64,000 nucleotides of DNA, taken from assembly GCF_004216535.1 (NCBI RefSeq), contig NZ_SGWX01000001.1, positions 496,001 to 560,000 of the forward strand, written 5' to 3'. Made by a program: the position numbers and the translations under genes. Position 1 is the stretch's first letter. The number at the start of each line of letters is the position of its first letter. The notes under the pieces were generated by a model that worked only from the letters and a program-made list of their open reading frames with translations, was not told where the DNA came from and searched no databases. Below are positions 1 to 7,595 of the stretch, in pieces. Origin of the DNA: Xylanimonas ulmi (lineage in GTDB: Bacteria > Actinomycetota > Actinomycetes > Actinomycetales > Cellulomonadaceae).

Positions 1-576
1 GACGACCTCGGCGGGCACTACCGCGCGTACACGCGCGGCGAGCTGGGCTTCGACGAGCAGCGACGCCTGCGTGCGGACGAGCTGCACGTGGCGTTCGGCG
101 GTCCGCGCGTCGACGAGGCGGCCTACCCCGGCTGGCTCGCGGTCTTCTGGGGCGCCTTCGAGCGCGCCTGGGCCGCACACGACGACGTCGCCGCCGCGCT
201 CAGTGCCCTGCGCCAGGCGGGCGTGCGCGTCGGGAGCGTGACCAACGCGCGTGTCACCCTGCAGGAGTCGAAGCTGACCGCGGCCGGGATCGCGGGTGTG
301 CCCGTCCTGGTCGGGGTCGACACCTTGGGCTTCGGCAAGCCGCGTCCCGAGGTATTCCATGAGGGGTGCCGGCTGCTGGGCAGCGACCCGGCGCGCACGG
401 CGTACGTCGGTGACGAGCCCGACGTCGACGCCCGAGGGGCCACCGACGCCGGGCTCGTGGGCGTCTGGCTCGACCGCCCGGGTGTGCGGCGGGGCGGTGT
501 GGACCATGCGGTGGGCGCCGGCGTGCGTCGCATCGGCGGGCTCGACGAGCTCGCGACGGTGCTCGGGATCGGCTGA
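1..576 (+). CDS. HAD-family hydrolase (5' end outside window)
   Basis: The frame is open from the first base, so the true start lies upstream and about 191 C-terminal codons are seen. The C-terminal half of a haloacid-dehalogenase fold is clear: a Lys-Pro-Arg-Pro-Glu segment (motif III lysine) followed by GDEPDVDARGA, the acidic motif IV that helps hold Mg2+. The N-terminal DxD nucleophile motif is outside the window. Such proteins are cytosolic phosphatases or dehalogenases acting on small metabolites; the substrate cannot be told. The gene converges on a methyltransferase gene, with two palindromic repeats in between. Confidence 0.85.
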   Translation, partial: DDLGGHYRAYTRGELGFDEQRRLRADELHVAFGGPRVDEAAYPGWLAVFWGAFERAWAAHDDVAAALSALRQAGVRVGSVTNARVTLQESKLTAAGIAGVPVLVGVDTLGFGKPRPEVFHEGCRLLGSDPARTAYVGDEPDVDARGATDAGLVGVWLDRPGVRRGGVDHAVGAGVRRIGGLDELATVLGIG

Positions 577-590
577 GCGAGGGCGCGGGG

Positions 591-647
591 GGTTTCGACG
601 GGCTCAACCACCCGGGTGGGCGCGGGCGGTTTCGACGGGCTCAACCA
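591..647. repeat. Two units of the GGTTTCGACxGGCTCAACC palindromic repeat
   Basis: Two direct copies of GGTTTCGACGGGCTCAACCA (591-610 and 628-647) lie between the convergent HAD and methyltransferase genes. The same family recurs at 6033-6143, 11410, 60428 and 62343. Each unit is an imperfect palindrome and could act as a transcript-end hairpin. Confidence 0.8.
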
Positions 648-669
648 GCGGGCGCGGCGGGGGCGGTGG

Positions 670-1434
670 TCAGCGGCGGCGGGCGACGTAGGCGCTGGTG
701 ACGTAGGGGAGGGCGACGGTCTCGCGTCCGGCCAGGTCGGGATGCGTGGCCACCAGGTCGTCGACCGCCGCGAGCAGCGCGTCGCGTTCGGCCTCAGGCA
801 GCGTCAGCAGGTAGCTGCGTGACGCCGCCAGCGGCCGCAGCGAGGCGGTCGCGACGTCGTCGGACCACGCGAAGGTCCGGCGCTCGAGCGGCCCGAACGT
901 GGCGCCGAGCACCGGGGCGCGCTGCTCGGGCGTCGGTTCGAGCCGGTCGCCGCGATGCAGGATCTGGCCGAAGCGCGCGACCCAGTCGCGCGTGTCGTCG
1001 CGGTCGTTCCATACGACACCGAGCGTTCCGCCCGGCCGCAAAACTCGGGCGATCTGCGTGGCGGCCGCGGCCTCGTCGAACCAGTGCCACGCCTGGCCGA
1101 CGACGACGGCGTCGACGCTCGCGTCGTCGAGCGGGATGGCCTCGGCCGCGGCGAGGTGCGCCTCGACGCCGGGCAGGGCGTCGGTGAGGCGGCTCAGCAT
1201 GGGCTCGGACGGCTCGACGGCGACGACGTCGAGCCCGCGCGCGACGAGCGAGGCGGTGAGCTTGCCAGTGCCGGCGGCGAGGTCGAGCACGCGGCGGGCG
1301 CCTGTCGGGACCAGGTAGTCGACGGCCGCGGCAGGGTAGTTCGGGCGGACGGCGGCGTACAGGTCGGCGCCGAGTGAGAACGAGGCGGCGCGCGTGGCGT
1401 GGTCGTGGGGGTTGGGCACAGGGGCGTGGGTCAC
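670..1434 (-). CDS. Class I SAM-dependent methyltransferase
   Basis: A 254-residue cytosolic protein with the glycine-rich SAM-binding motif VLDLAAGTGKLT about 35 residues from the start, an acidic end to strand 2 (VVAVEPSEPML), and the post-motif VDAVVVGQAWHWF typical of UbiE/Methyltransf_11 proteins. The acceptor substrate is unknown. GTG at 1434 was chosen because the homologous region starts soon after it. The frame stays open to 1635, but that extension would cover the tRNA-Gln gene on the other strand and looks non-coding. It stands alone, convergent with the HAD gene. Confidence 0.82.
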   Translation of the reverse strand: MTHAPVPNPHDHATRAASFSLGADLYAAVRPNYPAAAVDYLVPTGARRVLDLAAGTGKLTASLVARGLDVVAVEPSEPMLSRLTDALPGVEAHLAAAEAIPLDDASVDAVVVGQAWHWFDEAAAATQIARVLRPGGTLGVVWNDRDDTRDWVARFGQILHRGDRLEPTPEQRAPVLGATFGPLERRTFAWSDDVATASLRPLAASRSYLLTLPEAERDALLAAVDDLVATHPDLAGRETVALPYVTSAYVARRR

Positions 1435-1593
1435 GGCGTCGATCTTGCCCGCAGGCGCGCCCGCGCACACGCCGCGCAGGGAGGTGACGTAGGACACCAG
1501 CCCGCTGGCCGACCTCGTTTTGGTGGACAGCCCTGCGTCGGGTAATGTTCTCGGCTGTTGGCCCGGTGCGGAATCGCGGGGCTGATACCACCA

Positions 1594-1665
1594 TGGGGTA
1601 TGGTGTAATTGGCAGCACGAGTGATTCTGGTTCACTTAGTCTAGGTTCGAGTCCTGGTACCCCAG
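1594..1665 (+). tRNA. tRNA-Gln (CTG)
   Basis: The acceptor stem TGGGGTA (1594-1600) pairs with TACCCCA (1658-1664), with discriminator G at 1665. The anticodon arm is GTGA-TTCTGGT-TCAC, giving anticodon CTG, and the T arm carries GGTTCGAGTCC. No CCA is encoded, as is usual in actinobacteria. Confidence 0.95.
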
Positions 1666-1746
1666 CGCAGCATCCTCGTCTGGTCACCGGCGCCGCCGGA
1701 GTCGGGTAGGATTCTCCGGCAGCCGGTCAACGACCGGCAGTCACAG

Positions 1747-1819
1747 GCCCCCATCGTCTAGCGGCCTAGGACGCCGCCCTCTCACGGCGGTAACGCGGGT
1801 TCAAATCCCGCTGGGGGTA
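1747..1819 (+). tRNA. tRNA-Glu (CTC), copy 1
   Basis: The acceptor stem GCCCCCA pairs with TGGGGGT, with one G-U pair at the end. The anticodon stem CCGCC/GGCGG is perfect, around loop CTCTCAC with anticodon CTC at 1781-1783. The D arm (GTCTAGCGGCCTAGGAC) is typical of tRNA-Glu. The discriminator is A and no CCA is encoded. Confidence 0.96.
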
Positions 1820-1860
1820 CGCACCGCTCATGCGGCAGGTCCGCGCGAGCGGAGTCACAG

Positions 1861-1933
1861 GCCCCCATCGTCTAGCGGCCTAGGACGTCGCCCTCTCACG
1901 GCGGTAACGCGGGTTCAAATCCCGCTGGGGGTA
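1861..1933 (+). tRNA. tRNA-Glu (CTC), copy 2
   Basis: This is identical to the tRNA-Glu 114 bp upstream except for C to T at 1888, the first base of the anticodon stem, where C-G becomes a U-G wobble. The 5' flank AGTCACAG is shared as well, so this is a recent tandem duplication. Confidence 0.96.
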
Positions 1934-1942
1934 CACGGTGTG

Positions 1943-1970
1943 AAGGCCCGGTCCATCTGGACCGGGCCTT
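1943..1970 (+). terminator. Rho-independent-type terminator after tRNA-Glu
   Basis: A perfect 12-bp stem, AAGGCCCGGTCC (1943-1954) and GGACCGGGCCTT (1959-1970), flanks a 4-base ATCT loop starting 10 bases after the second tRNA-Glu. The U tract is short (CTTCGTCGTC), as is common at high GC. Confidence 0.85.
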
Positions 1971-2041
1971 CGTCGTCGCGGTGAGGAGTCGGAGCGCCGT
2001 CCCCGCCTCCAGGAGAGCTGGTGCACCGGCGGGCTGCGGCG

Positions 2042-2776
2042 TCAGCGAGGCGGGTGCGGGTCGTACGGGCGCGGGCGCTGCGACTCCTGCGGGCGATCCC
2101 ATCGGGGCGTCGGGTGCGGCTGCGCAGGCGGCGTCGCCCCGGCCACCGGGATCGGCTGCGTCGTCGGGCGTCGCGCCTCACGGGCCTCGCGCCCGGGCAC
2201 GATGACGGGCGGACGCGCCGTCGACCCGTCCGCCGGGGAGGCCGGGCGGTCCGTCCGGCCAGCCTGCGGGCGGAAGATCTCGGCGCACAGCGCGCGGTAG
2301 GTCGCGTCCGGGTGCGGGACGTAGTCGATCTGGCGCAGCGCCTGCTCCTGGCCCGCCGACTCCATGACGAAGCGCCCGTAGCCCAGCACCTGACCCAGCG
2401 GGGTGCGCGTGTAGCCCATGTCGGTGACCTTGGTCAGCGGCATCATCGCCACCTTGTGGATCACCAGGCCGTAGAGCAGCAGCAGGCGCTTGTCGGTCGA
2501 GACGAACCACTCGTGGCGCCACTCCAGCCAGCGGAAGGCGAGCCAGCCCAGCACCACGAGCCAGGGGAGCCAGAGCCACTCCAGCACGCCCTGCGCCGTC
2601 GGCGGACTGGCGGCCAGGATCACGGCCACCAGGAGGAACGCCCCCACTGTGCTCGCGGCGGGCTTGAGCAGCACCGCCCAGTGGCGGCGTGTGGCCAGGA
2701 CGACGCGCTCGGTGGGCAGCACGTAGCGCCGCAGGTCGTGGTTCTGACGGGTGGTGATCTCCGGCGTCGGGGGCAC
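2042..2776 (-). CDS. PH-domain (bPH2/YdbS-like) membrane protein
   Basis: A 244-residue protein. After a short N-terminal part with RYVLPTERVVLATRRHW (a usual lead into bacterial PH modules) come two hydrophobic helices (about residues 37-57 and 66-82). A bacterial PH domain follows, with WRHEWFVSTDKRLLLL and the MMPLTKVTDMGYTRTPLGQVLGYG segment typical of bPH2. The C-terminal 80 residues are Pro/Arg-rich and probably disordered. The family is membrane-bound and of unknown biochemical role. ATG at 2776 gives a sensible N-terminus. A 55-residue membrane peptide gene lies just upstream on the same strand and may be co-transcribed. Confidence 0.8.
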   Translation of the reverse strand: MPPTPEITTRQNHDLRRYVLPTERVVLATRRHWAVLLKPAASTVGAFLLVAVILAASPPTAQGVLEWLWLPWLVVLGWLAFRWLEWRHEWFVSTDKRLLLLYGLVIHKVAMMPLTKVTDMGYTRTPLGQVLGYGRFVMESAGQEQALRQIDYVPHPDATYRALCAEIFRPQAGRTDRPASPADGSTARPPVIVPGREAREARRPTTQPIPVAGATPPAQPHPTPRWDRPQESQRPRPYDPHPPR

Positions 2777-2792
2777 GTCGGTCTCCGCGGCC

Positions 2793-2960
2793 TCAGGCCA
2801 GGAGGTTGCCGAAGAACTGCCCGATGCTCTTGAACGCGTTGACGATCACGTCGACGAGCGCGCGGACGATCTCGGCGGACCGGTCGGGGCTCTTCACGAT
2901 CGCGTAGATCAGGAAGATCACGACGAGCCAGATCAGGAAGGTCTTGGCCTTGGCCGGCAT
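2793..2960 (-). CDS. Small membrane peptide (55 aa), hypothetical
   Basis: A short gene with ATG at 2960 and TGA ending at 2793. The product begins MPAKAKTFLIWLVVIFLIYA, a positively charged start followed by one transmembrane helix, then an amphipathic stretch (IVRALVDVIVNAFKSIGQFF). Similar 50-60 residue single-helix proteins are common in actinobacteria, usually unnamed. It ends 17 bases before the PH-domain gene on the same strand, so the two are probably transcribed together. No function is assigned; it could be an accessory subunit of its neighbour. Confidence 0.65.
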   Translation of the reverse strand: MPAKAKTFLIWLVVIFLIYAIVKSPDRSAEIVRALVDVIVNAFKSIGQFFGNLLA

Positions 2961-3041
2961 CGGGTCCTCACGCGGGGTCGGCGACGGTGCGGCGGTCGCA
3001 CCATCTGTGCAGCGTAATGAGGCGCGCGGTCTGCGCGTGGC

Positions 3042-3761
3042 TCATTCTCCGGCGCGGCGCAGCACCTCGGTGAGGCGGTTCGCGGCGGCGACGACGGCGG
3101 CCGAGTGCAGTCGCCCAGGCTGGCGGGTCAGGCGCTCGACGGGGCCCGACACCGAGACGGCGGCCACGACCTTGCCCGACGGGCCGCGCACGGGCGCCGA
3201 GACGCTCGCGACGCCGAGCTCGCGCTCGGACACGGACTGCGCCCACCCGCGCCGACGCACGCCGGACAGGATCGTTGCGGTGAAGACGGCGTCGCGCAGG
3301 CCGCGGTGCAGGCGGTCGGGCTCCTCCCAGGCCAGCAGGATCTGGGCGGCCGACCCGGCGTGCATCGTGAGGGTCGCGCCGACGGGGATCGAGTCGCGCA
3401 GGCCGACGGGCCGCTCGGCGGCGGCGACGCACACGCGGTGGTCACCCTGGCGCCGGTACAGCTGGGCGCTCTCGCCCGTGTGGTCGCGCAGCGCGATCAG
3501 CACCGGGTTGGCGGCCGCCAGGAGGCGGTCCTCCCCGGCGGCCGTGGCCAGCTCGTTCAGGCGTGGGCCGAGGATGAATCGCCCCTGCATGTCCCGGGCC
3601 ACCAGGCGGTGGTGCTCGAGCGCCACCGCGAGGCGGTGCGCGGTCGGTCGCGCGAGGCCCGTCGAGGCCACGAGCTGGGCCAATGTGGCCGGACCCGACT
3701 CCAGAGCGCCGAGTACGGACGCGGCCTTGTCAAGTACGCCGACTCCGCTAGTATCGTCCAT
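3042..3761 (-). CDS. ndgR: IclR-family regulator divergent from leuCD (NdgR/AreB type)
   Basis: A 239-residue regulator with an N-terminal winged HTH (LDKAASVLGALESGPATLAQ then TGLARPTAHRLAVALEHHRL) and a C-terminal IclR effector domain that includes GSAAQILLAWEEP. ATG at 3761 starts right at the domain; an upstream in-frame start at 3797 would run into the leuC promoter region. The arrangement, an IclR gene read away from leuC-leuD, matches ndgR/areB of Streptomyces, which control leucine synthesis and amino-acid-dependent metabolism. It is likely to bind the shared 83-bp intergenic region and regulate leuCD and itself. Confidence 0.85.
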   Translation of the reverse strand: MDDTSGVGVLDKAASVLGALESGPATLAQLVASTGLARPTAHRLAVALEHHRLVARDMQGRFILGPRLNELATAAGEDRLLAAANPVLIALRDHTGESAQLYRRQGDHRVCVAAAERPVGLRDSIPVGATLTMHAGSAAQILLAWEEPDRLHRGLRDAVFTATILSGVRRRGWAQSVSERELGVASVSAPVRGPSGKVVAAVSVSGPVERLTRQPGRLHSAAVVAAANRLTEVLRRAGE

Positions 3762-3844
3762 AAGGCGATATTGCCGTCTCGGCACGTGAGATTGCAAGTT
3801 TGGCGCACCATGGTCCCTGTCACAGGGACGAGGAGGGAACGACG
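3762..3844. promoter_or_regulatory. ndgR-leuC divergent control region
   Basis: The 83-bp gap between the divergent starts holds an imperfect 12-bp palindrome GGCGATATTGCC (3764-3775) next to the ndgR start. Near leuC lies an inverted repeat, GTCCCTG-tca-CAGGGAC (3813-3829), followed at once by the Shine-Dalgarno sequence GAGGAGGGAA of leuC. Either could be the NdgR operator. The second could also fold in the mRNA and crowd the ribosome site. No T-box or other riboswitch is seen. Confidence 0.55.
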
Positions 3845-5320
3845 ATGGCCGGCACGCTGGCGGAGAAGGTCTGGCAGGCGCACCTGGTGCGCCATGGCGC
3901 GAACGGAGAGCCCGACCTGCTCTACATCGACCTCCACCTGCTGCACGAGGTCACGAGCCCGCAGGCGTTCGAGGGCCTGCGCCTGGCCGGGCGCCCGGTC
4001 CGCCGTCCGGACCTGACGATCGCGACCGAGGACCACAACACCCCGACGCTCGACATCGACCTGCCGATCGCGGACCTGACCAGCCGCACGCAGATCGACC
4101 AGCTGCGCAAGAACGTGCGCGAGTTCGGCGTCCGCATCCACTCGCTGGGCGACGCCGACCAGGGCATCGTCCACCAGGTGGGACCGCAGCTCGGCCTGAC
4201 GATGCCGGGCCTGACCGTGGTGTGCGGCGACTCGCACACCTCGACGCACGGCGCGTTCGGCGCGCTCGCGTTCGGCATCGGCACGTCCGAGGTCGAGCAC
4301 GTGCTGGCCACCCAGACGCTGCCGCTGGCGCCGTTCAAGACCATGGCCATCACCGTTGACGGCGACCTGCCGCCCGGGGCGACGTCGAAGGACATCGTCC
4401 TGGCGATCATCGCCAAGATCGGCACCGGCGGCGGGCAGGGCTACGTGCTCGAGTACCGCGGCGAGGCCATCCGCAGGCTCTCCATGGAGGCCCGGATGAC
4501 CATCTGCAACATGTCGATCGAGGCCGGCGCGCGCGCCGGGATGATCGCGCCCGACGAGACCACCTTCGAGTACCTCAAGGGCCGCCCGCACGCCCCCGAG
4601 GGCGCCGACTGGGACGCCGCCGTCGAGTACTGGCGGACGCTGCGGTCCGACGACGACGCGACGTTCGACGCCGAGGTCGTGCTGCACGCCGCCGACCTCG
4701 AGCCGTTCGTCACGTGGGGCACCAACCCGGGCCAGGGCCTGCCGCTGTCGGCCAACGTGCCGGTCCCGGCCGAGATCGCCGACGCCAACGAGCGCGTCGC
4801 CGCCGAGCGCGCGCTGGAGTACATGGGCCTCGAGCCCGGCATCCCGCTGCGCGAGGTCAAGGTCGACACGGTGTTCATCGGCTCGTGCACCAACGGCCGC
4901 ATCGAGGACCTGCGCTCGGTCGCCAAGGTGCTGCGGGGCCGTCGCAAGGCCGAGAGCGTGCGCGTGCTCGTGGTCCCGGCGTCGGCGCGGGTGCGCCTTC
5001 AGGCCGAGGCCGAGGGGCTCGACGTCATCTTCAAGGAGTTCGGCGCCGAGTGGCGCAACGCCGGGTGCTCGATGTGCCTGGGCATGAACCCCGACCAGCT
5101 CGCGCCGGGGGAGCGCTCGGCGTCGACGTCGAACCGCAACTTCGAGGGGCGTCAGGGCAAGGGCGGGCGCACGCACCTGGTCTCGCCGCTCGTGGCGGCG
5201 GCCACCGCCGTGCGCGGCACGCTGTCCTCGCTCGCCGACCTGGACCTGCCCGACGACGTCGACCTGACGTCGTTCGACGGCACGCCCCTGGCCCCGCTGG
5301 CCGTCCCCTCGCTCGTCTGA
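3845..5320 (+). CDS. leuC: 3-isopropylmalate dehydratase large subunit
   Basis: A 491-residue aconitase-family protein that isomerises 2- to 3-isopropylmalate in leucine synthesis, as a complex with LeuD in the cytosol. Visible are [18 protein letters not shown], the first cluster cysteine in [11 protein letters not shown], and the pair in [12 protein letters not shown] that completes the [4Fe-4S] site, plus [17 protein letters not shown] at 3845 was chosen because a strong GAGGAGGGAA ribosome site lies just upstream; an in-frame start at 3800 would lie inside the divergent promoter. leuD follows after 59 bases. Confidence 0.97.
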   Translation: MAGTLAEKVWQAHLVRHGANGEPDLLYIDLHLLHEVTSPQAFEGLRLAGRPVRRPDLTIATEDHNTPTLDIDLPIADLTSRTQIDQLRKNVREFGVRIHSLGDADQGIVHQVGPQLGLTMPGLTVVCGDSHTSTHGAFGALAFGIGTSEVEHVLATQTLPLAPFKTMAITVDGDLPPGATSKDIVLAIIAKIGTGGGQGYVLEYRGEAIRRLSMEARMTICNMSIEAGARAGMIAPDETTFEYLKGRPHAPEGADWDAAVEYWRTLRSDDDATFDAEVVLHAADLEPFVTWGTNPGQGLPLSANVPVPAEIADANERVAAERALEYMGLEPGIPLREVKVDTVFIGSCTNGRIEDLRSVAKVLRGRRKAESVRVLVVPASARVRLQAEAEGLDVIFKEFGAEWRNAGCSMCLGMNPDQLAPGERSASTSNRNFEGRQGKGGRTHLVSPLVAAATAVRGTLSSLADLDLPDDVDLTSFDGTPLAPLAVPSLV

Positions 5321-5379
5321 CCCCACACGCCCTCGGTGGTCGCGCCAGCCGGGACCACCCGCACGGAAAGAGTCCGCAC

Positions 5380-6021
5380 ATGGAGAAGTTCACCGTCCAC
5401 ACGGGCGTCGGGGTGCCCCTGCGCCGCAGCAACGTCGACACCGACCAGATCATCCCGGCCGTCTACCTCAAGCGCATCACGCGCACCGGGTTCGAGGACG
5501 CGCTGTTCGCCGCGTGGCGCGGCGACCCCTCGTTCGTGCTCAACCAGGACGCCTACAAGACCGGCTCGGTGCTGGTCGCCGGCCCCGACTTCGGCACCGG
5601 GTCCTCGCGCGAGCACGCCGTGTGGGCGCTGAAGGACTACGGATTCCGCGTCGTGCTGGCCCCGCGGTTCGCCGACATCTTCCGCGGCAACTCGGGCAAG
5701 CAGGGCCTGGTGGCCGGGGTGGTCGCACAGGAGGACATCGAGCTCCTGTGGAAGATCCTCGAGACCAAGCCGGGCACCGAGGTGACGGTCGACCTCGAGC
5801 ACCGCACCGCGCACGCCGACGACGTCACCGTGCCGTTCCAGATCGACGACTACACGCGCTGGCGGCTCATGGAGGGCCTCGACGACATCGGGCTCACTCT
5901 GCAGCACGCCGACGAGATCTCCGCGTTCGAGGCCAAGCGTGAGGCGTGGCGGCCCAAGACGCTGCCGGCCAAGCACCTGCCGTCGGTGCCGATCGAGCCA
6001 GCGCGGCCCGTCCAGGTCTGA
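5380..6021 (+). CDS. leuD: 3-isopropylmalate dehydratase small subunit
   Basis: A 213-residue partner of LeuC. It starts [14 protein letters not shown] and carries the swivel-domain signatures [28 protein letters not shown] and [15 protein letters not shown]. It completes the heterodimeric isomerase. The ATG at 5380 has GGAAAGAG nearby as a ribosome site. The gene is followed by a four-unit palindromic repeat array that separates it from the convergent gntR gene and probably ends transcription from both sides. Confidence 0.97.
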   Translation: MEKFTVHTGVGVPLRRSNVDTDQIIPAVYLKRITRTGFEDALFAAWRGDPSFVLNQDAYKTGSVLVAGPDFGTGSSREHAVWALKDYGFRVVLAPRFADIFRGNSGKQGLVAGVVAQEDIELLWKILETKPGTEVTVDLEHRTAHADDVTVPFQIDDYTRWRLMEGLDDIGLTLQHADEISAFEAKREAWRPKTLPAKHLPSVPIEPARPVQV

Positions 6022-6032
6022 CGCGTCCGCGT

Positions 6033-6143
6033 GGTCTCGACAGGCTCGACCACCGCTGGTTGAGCCTGTCGGAACCAGCGCCCCGCCGCTGGTTGAGCCT
6101 GTCGAAACCAGCGCCTCACCGCTGGTTGAGCCTGTCGAAACCC
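6033..6143. repeat. Four-unit palindromic repeat array between leuD and gntR
   Basis: Four about 20-bp units are spaced 13-25 bp apart: GGTCTCGACAGGCTCGACCA (6033-6052), then three in opposite orientation, GGTTGAGCCTGTCGGAACCA (6058-6077), GGTTGAGCCTGTCGAAACCA (6091-6110) and GGTTGAGCCTGTCGAAACCC (6124-6143). The first unit can pair with the second as a long hairpin. The array fills the gap between convergent genes and ends 4 bases before the gntR stop codon. Confidence 0.9.
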
Positions 6144-6146
6144 GTG

Positions 6147-6536
6147 TCAGCGCTCCGCGAGCGATCCCCGCACGACGTCGATCAGCACCTCGTCGGGCAC
6201 GCCGGCCGTTCGCGCGGCCTCCACGAGGGCGCGCGCCCGGGCGACGACGTCGGCGGGCGGGCGTGGCGCTCGGCCGCCCGAGGCGGTGGCGCCCGCGCCT
6301 GCGGCCACGACGGTGCCCGTCCGGCGCCGGGACTCGACGACGCCGCCCGCCTCCAGCTCCTTGTAGGCGCGCTGCACCGTGCCGACGGCGACGCCCAGGT
6401 CGCGGGCCAGGTCGCGCGAGGCGGGCAGCCGGTCCCCGGGCGCGAGCGTCCCCACCGCGACGGCGGCCGTCACCTGCGCGCGGATCTGCTCGTAGACGGG
6501 GACGGGCGACCGGAGCGCCACCACGATCTCGGTCAT
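6147..6536 (-). CDS. GntR-family (YtrA-type) transcriptional regulator
   Basis: A 129-residue protein with an N-terminal GntR winged HTH (SPVPVYEQIRAQVTAAVAVG, LPASRDLARDLGVAVGTVQR) and only a short helical tail, the small YtrA layout that has no large effector domain. Its ATG (6536) overlaps the stop of the upstream membrane-protein gene in ATGA, so the pair is translationally coupled. YtrA regulators usually repress their own operon, which encodes membrane or ABC proteins. A palindrome ahead of the operon (7516-7531) is the best operator candidate. Confidence 0.88.
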   Translation of the reverse strand: MTEIVVALRSPVPVYEQIRAQVTAAVAVGTLAPGDRLPASRDLARDLGVAVGTVQRAYKELEAGGVVESRRRTGTVVAAGAGATASGGRAPRPPADVVARARALVEAARTAGVPDEVLIDVVRGSLAER

Positions 6537-7489
6537 GCGAGCACCCTTCCGCCCGTCGGGCGGTCGGCGGCCTGGACCCGTCGTGACCCGACCGCGAGCA
6601 GCGCGACAACCGCCGAGACGAGCGCCACCACCACCCCGGCCACGATGATCGTGACGCCGATCGCGGTGAGCAGGTCGTCCTCGACGAGCCGCCCGTCCAC
6701 CTCGAAGCCGCGGCCTCGGGCCGCGATCGCATGGCCCGCGAACCACGCCGTGCCCGCGACGGCGAGCCCGAGGCACAGCTGGACCCCCGCGAGCAGGCGG
6801 TCGCACGAGGTGCGGCGGACTGCGTCGTCGTGGGCTGCGGGGACGCCCGCGAGCGGGCGTCGGCGCGTGATCGCGGTCAGGGCGAGCCACGTCGCGACTG
6901 CGACCAACGCGAGCCCCACCAGCATCGGGGCGCCGTAGGGCCACCCCGGATACGGCCCATTGGCGCCGCTGACGACACCTGCGTCGGGCAGCGTGACGGG
7001 CCGGGACGTGAAGGCGCGGCCCGTGGAGTCGGCGGTCACGCCGGTCACGACCAGTCCGACGGCCAGGAGCGCGCCGGTGAGGACTACCCCGGTGAGGCGC
7101 GCGCCTGCGAGCGAGCGGGGGGAGCGGCGGGTGAGCGGCGCCGTGCGGACCGCGCCGCGCGGCCGCGGCCAGGTGAGCTCACCGAGGCCTCGCACGAGGG
7201 CGAAGACGACGGCGATGGCCAGCGGCGTGAGCGCCTGGATGACGCCTGGCGCCGGCGCCCACGCGGGCCAGCGCACGGGCTGGGCGAGCAGCACGAACGC
7301 GACGGCGACGGCGGCGACGCCGGCGAGGGTGGAGACGAGGAGCTCGTGGCGGCGCGCGGTGCGGGCGGGCGCCCCGCCGCCGTCGTCGGGCGCGCGCTGG
7401 GAGACCAGCCAGAGGATCACCCCGATGAGCGCGACAGGGCCTGCGACGGCGATGAGACCGGGGATGATCGCGACGAGGAAGAGGGACAC
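6533..7489 (-). CDS. Multi-pass membrane protein, partner of GntR regulator
   Basis: A 318-residue protein with about eight hydrophobic segments, beginning with a helix right at the start (VSLFLVAIIPGLIAVAGPVA). It contains no motif I recognise. It resembles the DUF1648-like integral membrane proteins encoded next to YtrA-type regulators, but this is not certain. GTG at 7489 was chosen because GGAGG sits 6 bases upstream; the open frame continues further but through the operator and an Arg/Pro-rich non-coding stretch. It is the first gene of a two-gene operon with the GntR regulator, which probably controls it. Confidence 0.75.
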   Translation of the reverse strand: MSLFLVAIIPGLIAVAGPVALIGVILWLVSQRAPDDGGGAPARTARRHELLVSTLAGVAAVAVAFVLLAQPVRWPAWAPAPGVIQALTPLAIAVVFALVRGLGELTWPRPRGAVRTAPLTRRSPRSLAGARLTGVVLTGALLAVGLVVTGVTADSTGRAFTSRPVTLPDAGVVSGANGPYPGWPYGAPMLVGLALVAVATWLALTAITRRRPLAGVPAAHDDAVRRTSCDRLLAGVQLCLGLAVAGTAWFAGHAIAARGRGFEVDGRLVEDDLLTAIGVTIIVAGVVVALVSAVVALLAVGSRRVQAADRPTGGRVLA

Positions 7490-7515
7490 GCCGACCTCCG
7501 GAGAGCAGAATGTGT

Positions 7516-7531
7516 AATGACTCAATTCATT
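7516..7531. promoter_or_regulatory. Candidate GntR (YtrA-type) operator
   Basis: AATGACTCAATTCATT has 5-bp arms AATGA/TCATT and lies 27 bp upstream of the membrane protein/gntR operon start. The AT-rich stretch TGTGTAATGACTCAATTC stands out in this GC-rich sequence and probably also holds the -10 region. Confidence 0.55.
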
Positions 7532-7595
7532 GTGGCATTGAGTGCCGCGTCCGTCCAGGGGCGCCGTCGGGGCGCCCGACGGCGCCCCGACGGGG

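Noticed and set aside
1435-1635. N-terminal extension of the methyltransferase to 1635
   Set aside because: It would overlap the tRNA-Gln gene and adds residues unlike any methyltransferase; GTG at 1434 is a natural start.
1594-1933. tRNA-associated integrated element (attachment site)
   Set aside because: The genes after the tRNAs are ordinary chromosomal membrane-protein and leucine genes; no integrase and no displaced tRNA 3' repeat was found.
3762-3844. T-box or leucine attenuator in the leuC leader
   Set aside because: The leader is only 83 bp, has no T-box core sequence and no run of leucine codons in a short open frame.
3557-5326. A 589-codon minus-strand frame opposite leuC
   Set aside because: It is an antisense shadow of leuC and the leuC promoter region, with no recognisable protein sequence.
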